From NCBI GenBank assembly GCA_031260845.1, contig JAISKR010000070.1:1-8868 (forward strand): a stretch of DNA of 8,868 bases. The letters are read 5' to 3'. The position numbers were made by a program, and so were the translations under genes. The stretch comes from Bacteroidales bacterium (GTDB lineage Bacteria; Bacteroidota; Bacteroidia; Bacteroidales; UBA4181). Below are positions 6,277 through 8,868 of this stretch, in pieces; within the stretch, counting starts at the first letter, position 1, and each line of letters begins with the position of its first letter. The notes beneath the pieces are model-generated. The model saw only the letters and a program-made list of their open reading frames with translations. It searched no databases and was not told the DNA's origin.

Positions 6277-7503
6277 ATGAAACGACGTGTAGTCATTACA
6301 GGTACAGGCATTTATTCAAGCATCGGAAAGAACTTGGAAAAAGTGAAACAATCGCTTTACGAAGGTCGTTCCGGCATTGGTGTGGAACCGGAACGCAAAA
6401 CTTACGGCTACCGCTCTACACTGACGGGAATAGTGGAACGTCCCGCTTTGAAAGGCTTGTTGGACAGGCGGGCGCGTGTCAGCCTGTCCGAACAGGGCGA
6501 ATATGCCTACATGGCGACATTGGAAGCATTGAAAAACGCGCAGATAGACATGGACTATCTCGACAACAACGAGATGGGCGTCTTTTTTGGAAATGATTCT
6601 TCGGCAAAGGCTGTGATAGAAGCCCACACAACCGTTTTAGAGAAGAAAGATACCATGTTGTTGGGTTCCGAAGCCGTGTTCCGTTCGATGAACTCAACAG
6701 TAACCATGAATCTGGCAACCATCTTTAAGTTGAAAGGCGTAAACATGACCATCAGCGCGGCTTGTGCCAGCAGTTCGCACGCTATCGGACTCGGCTACAT
6801 CTTCATTCGCGACGGATTGCAGGATTTGGTGCTGTGCGGCGGTGCACAGGAAACCAATCTCTTGTCGATGGGCAGTTTCGACGCCATCAGTACCTTTTCC
6901 GTGCGCATGGACGAACCCACCAAAGCCTCGCGCCCCTTCGATGCTTCCCGCGACGGGTTAGTGCCCAGTGGTGGCGCTGCCAGCCTTGTTTTGGAAGATT
7001 ATGACCATGCCGTCAAACGCGGCGCCACGATATTGGCAGAAGTGGTCGGCTACGGGTTTTCGTCCAACGGCGCCAAACTTTCGCAACCCAGTGACACGGG
7101 CAGCGAAATAGCCATGACACGAGCCATCCTCGACGCCGGTATTAACGCCAAAGACATCGACTACATCAACGCACACGCCACTTCCACACCGCAGGGCGAT
7201 ATGTTTGAAGCCATAGCGCTCGACAAGGTGTTCGGTGCATACAAAACGCCCGTCAGTTCCACCAAATCCATGACCGGACACGAATGTTGGATGGCAGGCG
7301 CCAGCGAAATCGTCTATTCCATCATCATGATGCAAAACTCGTTCATCGCACCCAACATCAATTTCGAGCAGCCGGATGAATATTCTGCCAAACTCAATAT
7401 TATCAAGACAACCACGATGAAAAACATTGACCTGTTGCTGTCCAATTCCTTCGGTTTTGGCGGAACCAACAGCGCTTTAATCATCAAAAAATATAACCCA
7501 TAA
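6277..7503 (+). CDS. Beta-ketoacyl-ACP synthase (FabF/FabB-like, secondary-pathway type)
   Basis: This 408-residue ketosynthase would condense an acyl chain with malonyl-ACP. The Cys-His-His active site is complete: Cys163 in ISAACASSSHAIG, His300 in NAHATSTPQGD, and Lys330/His335 in STKSMTGHECWMAGASE. The GFGGTN loop is at 393-398. It is therefore a catalytic ketosynthase, not a chain-length factor. The GHECWMAGA string differs from the GHLLGAAGA of ordinary FabF. Together with the adjacent lyase and a dedicated carrier protein, this points to an aryl-polyene or flexirubin-type pathway rather than housekeeping fatty-acid synthesis. The gene starts 12 nt after the lyase stop, with no Shine-Dalgarno sequence, and is followed by the carrier protein after 14 nt. 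The absence of a partner ketosynthase in the window leaves open whether it acts as a homodimer. Confidence 0.92.
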   Translation: MKRRVVITGTGIYSSIGKNLEKVKQSLYEGRSGIGVEPERKTYGYRSTLTGIVERPALKGLLDRRARVSLSEQGEYAYMATLEALKNAQIDMDYLDNNEMGVFFGNDSSAKAVIEAHTTVLEKKDTMLLGSEAVFRSMNSTVTMNLATIFKLKGVNMTISAACASSSHAIGLGYIFIRDGLQDLVLCGGAQETNLLSMGSFDAISTFSVRMDEPTKASRPFDASRDGLVPSGGAASLVLEDYDHAVKRGATILAEVVGYGFSSNGAKLSQPSDTGSEIAMTRAILDAGINAKDIDYINAHATSTPQGDMFEAIALDKVFGAYKTPVSSTKSMTGHECWMAGASEIVYSIIMMQNSFIAPNINFEQPDEYSAKLNIIKTTTMKNIDLLLSNSFGFGGTNSALIIKKYNP

Positions 7504-7517
7504 CCTAAGACAAACCT

Positions 7518-7766
7518 ATGAAAAGAGAAGAAATCATCACCATCATCAATGATTTTTTAATTGAAGAATTAGAAATAGACCGGGAAAAATTGCAAGACGA
7601 CGCCAACTTAAAAAATGATTTAGGCATTGACAGTTTGGATTTTGTTGATATTGTGGTCATTGTGGAACATAATTTCGGCATCAAAATCAGTCCCGAAGAA
7701 ATGACGAACGTACCCACTTTAAAAGCGTTTTACGATTACATTGAGCGCAAAACGGGCGGTCAGTGA
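7518..7766 (+). CDS. Acyl carrier protein
   Basis: The product is an 82-residue acidic four-helix protein. The LGIDSLDFVD motif places the phosphopantetheine attachment site at Ser39. Helix 2 continues as IVVIVEHNFGI, and the ending VPTLKAFYDYIERK is the usual last helix. It would carry the growing acyl or aryl-acyl chain as a thioester for the ketosynthase upstream and donate it to the acyltransferase downstream. Its place between those two genes suggests that it is dedicated to this pathway rather than the housekeeping AcpP. The gap to the ketosynthase is 14 nt and to the acyltransferase 19 nt. No phosphopantetheinyl transferase gene is seen here, so a host enzyme must activate it. Confidence 0.94.
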   Translation: MKREEIITIINDFLIEELEIDREKLQDDANLKNDLGIDSLDFVDIVVIVEHNFGIKISPEEMTNVPTLKAFYDYIERKTGGQ

Positions 7767-7785
7767 TTCCTCACCCTCTCAAATT

Positions 7786-8694
7786 ATGACTGCATCTCAT
7801 CGACAGTGGAAAGGTACCACCGGCGGCAACACATTAGGACAAAAAGGACTGCTACTACTGTTTCGTATCATCAATATAAAGGCGCTTTACGCGATAGTGG
7901 CGGTGGTTGTCCCGTTTTATATGCTTTTCAGGCTAAAAGGATACCTGCCGATATACCGCTATTTCAGGAAACACTTCCACAACACGCCTTTGCGGGCGTT
8001 TTGCAACACCTACCGCAATCATTTCGTATTCGGGCAGTGTATGTTAGACCGGTTTGCCGTATATACAGGCAATGAGAAGTTGTTCACTTTTGATTTTACC
8101 GGTCACGACCGGATGATGGATTTGATTCATGATAAAAAAGGCTTTATCATTGCCAGTGCGCACACCGGCAATTTTGAATTGAGCGGCTACATGGAAGAAC
8201 ACGACCACAAACGCATCCACACCCTTGTGTATGGCGGCGAAACGAAGGAAATAATGAAAAACAGAAACAAAACCTTTCAAAAAAGGAATGTTTCGATGAT
8301 TCCGGTAAAACAGGATTTCTCGCACATTTTTTTCATCAACGACGCGCTGTCGAAAGGCGAAGTAATCAGCATACTGTGCGACCGCAACACAGGCAACGGC
8401 AAAACCGCGGAATGTGCCTTTCTGGAAGGGAAAGCAGATTTTCCCCTCGGCGCTTTCATGCTGGCGGTACAGTTTGACATACCCGTGCTGACGGTTTTTG
8501 TGATGAAAGAAAGCCTTTCGCACTACCACGTCTATATTAAACCCCTCGCAACGCCCACAACAGGCGCCAAAAACGAACGCGCAGCACACTACGCCCAAGC
8601 CTTCGCCGACGAACTCGAAACCGTTGTCAAAAAATATCCGGAACAATGGTTTAATTATTACGAGTTTTTCAAAACAATCAGCGACAATCTTTAA
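7786..8694 (+). CDS. Lysophospholipid/lipid A-type acyltransferase (HtrB/LpxL family)
   Basis: The product is 302 residues from the ATG at 7786. A TTG at 7741 would add 15 residues and overlap the carrier-protein gene, but the WKGTTGGNTLGQKG start seen from the ATG is what I expect of this family. A hydrophobic segment at about 21-48 would anchor it to the inner membrane. The catalytic HX4E motif is His126 to Glu131 (SAHTGNFELSGY). It is followed by CDRNTGNGKT (198-207), the substrate-binding block FLEGKADFPLGAFMLA, and a PEQWFNYYEFF ending, all usual in LpxL-like enzymes. It would transfer an acyl group from the carrier protein to a lipid or glycerol acceptor. In aryl-polyene and flexirubin clusters, such enzymes are thought to place the aryl-acyl chain on an envelope lipid. 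It is the last intact gene of the operon. Confidence 0.9.
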   Translation: MTASHRQWKGTTGGNTLGQKGLLLLFRIINIKALYAIVAVVVPFYMLFRLKGYLPIYRYFRKHFHNTPLRAFCNTYRNHFVFGQCMLDRFAVYTGNEKLFTFDFTGHDRMMDLIHDKKGFIIASAHTGNFELSGYMEEHDHKRIHTLVYGGETKEIMKNRNKTFQKRNVSMIPVKQDFSHIFFINDALSKGEVISILCDRNTGNGKTAECAFLEGKADFPLGAFMLAVQFDIPVLTVFVMKESLSHYHVYIKPLATPTTGAKNERAAHYAQAFADELETVVKKYPEQWFNYYEFFKTISDNL

Positions 8695-8868
8695 ATTATT
8701 TATCCGATATTTTTTAATATATGCAGGTCGTTTAGCCATTTCATAATACAAATCGCCGACACGTATTTTTTGTCTGCCGAACTTTACGATTTTCAAAATT
8801 TTGACAGTATAATTGTCGCGACAGTGCTTGAGTCCGATTGTGTCATTTTCTATTCCGAAGATATGCAC
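8695..8868 (+). pseudogene. Truncated PIN (VapC-like) ribonuclease domain, C-terminal part, running off the window
   Basis: In the frame that continues directly past the acyltransferase stop codon there is open sequence to the window end. From about 8776 it reads AELYDFQNFDSIIVATVLES and then DCVIFYSEDMH, a close match to the second half of a PIN domain. Asp in FDS (codon 8803) and Asp in SED (codon 8860) are two of the four conserved acidic metal ligands. The N-terminal half of about 80 residues, with the first Asp and the Glu, is absent: the codons from 8695 to about 8760 resemble nothing, hold no ATG, and lead straight back to the acyltransferase stop. The other two frames are blocked by stops. 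It is therefore probably the remnant of a toxin gene, cut by deletion or insertion next to the operon. No antitoxin gene is seen. Confidence 0.65.

Noticed and set aside
7741..7785. Longer start of the acyltransferase at a TTG, overlapping the carrier-protein gene
   Set aside because: The extra 15 residues are low in family character, the start is a rare codon, and the ATG at 7786 gives the normal family N-terminus with ordinary 19-nt spacing.
8044..8868. A 274-codon open frame on the minus strand, opposite the acyltransferase and the right edge
   Set aside because: Most of it is the complement of the conserved acyltransferase, and its first about 58 codons lie opposite the PIN-like frame, which has recognisable motifs. 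The minus reading matches no family I know and starts with GTG at the window edge.

Overview
The window looks like a chromosomal segment of a Bacteroidetes, most likely Bacteroidales. Several genes, and a tRNA gene, are preceded by the TAnnTTTG(C) -7 element typical of that phylum. Shine-Dalgarno sequences are weak or absent. The DUF151 nuclease with a C-terminal UVR motif and the flexirubin-type lyase are also familiar from Bacteroidetes.

Layout. Positions 19-1020 (minus strand) hold two small genes of unknown function: a secreted protein with outer-membrane beta-strand character, then a single-pass membrane protein with a conserved-looking C-terminal motif. Positions 1144-1716 (plus) encode a bifunctional-nuclease-family protein (DUF151 plus UVR). 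A tRNA-His(GTG) gene lies on the minus strand at 1748-1822, with its own promoter and a hairpin terminator squeezed against the nuclease stop codon. Positions 1948-3192 (plus) encode a membrane-anchored calcineurin-like metallophosphoesterase, and 3270-4661 a complete dihydrolipoyl dehydrogenase.

Positions 4750-8694 form a tight four-gene operon (gaps of 12, 14 and 19 nt): a MIO-type aromatic amino acid ammonia-lyase, a ketosynthase, an acyl carrier protein and an HtrB/LpxL-type acyltransferase. Together they read as the start of an aryl-polyene/flexirubin-type pathway. The lyase would make a cinnamate-type aromatic starter, the ketosynthase and carrier protein would extend it, and the acyltransferase would move an acyl product onto a lipid. 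No histidine-degradation genes lie nearby, so a housekeeping HutH role is less likely. The ligase, ketoreductase, dehydratase, partner ketosynthase and exporter expected of a full pathway are not in the window. A short palindrome overlaps the -7 box upstream of the lyase and could be an operator.

The last 174 bases contain the C-terminal part of a PIN (VapC-like) ribonuclease domain without its N-terminal half. It directly follows the acyltransferase stop in the same frame and looks like a remnant of a toxin-antitoxin gene. I found no CRISPR array, insertion sequence or replication origin. The operon resembles known aryl-polyene/flexirubin systems rather than a clearly new one. Its apparent shortness, its possible operator and the adjoining toxin remnant are the points most worth a second look.
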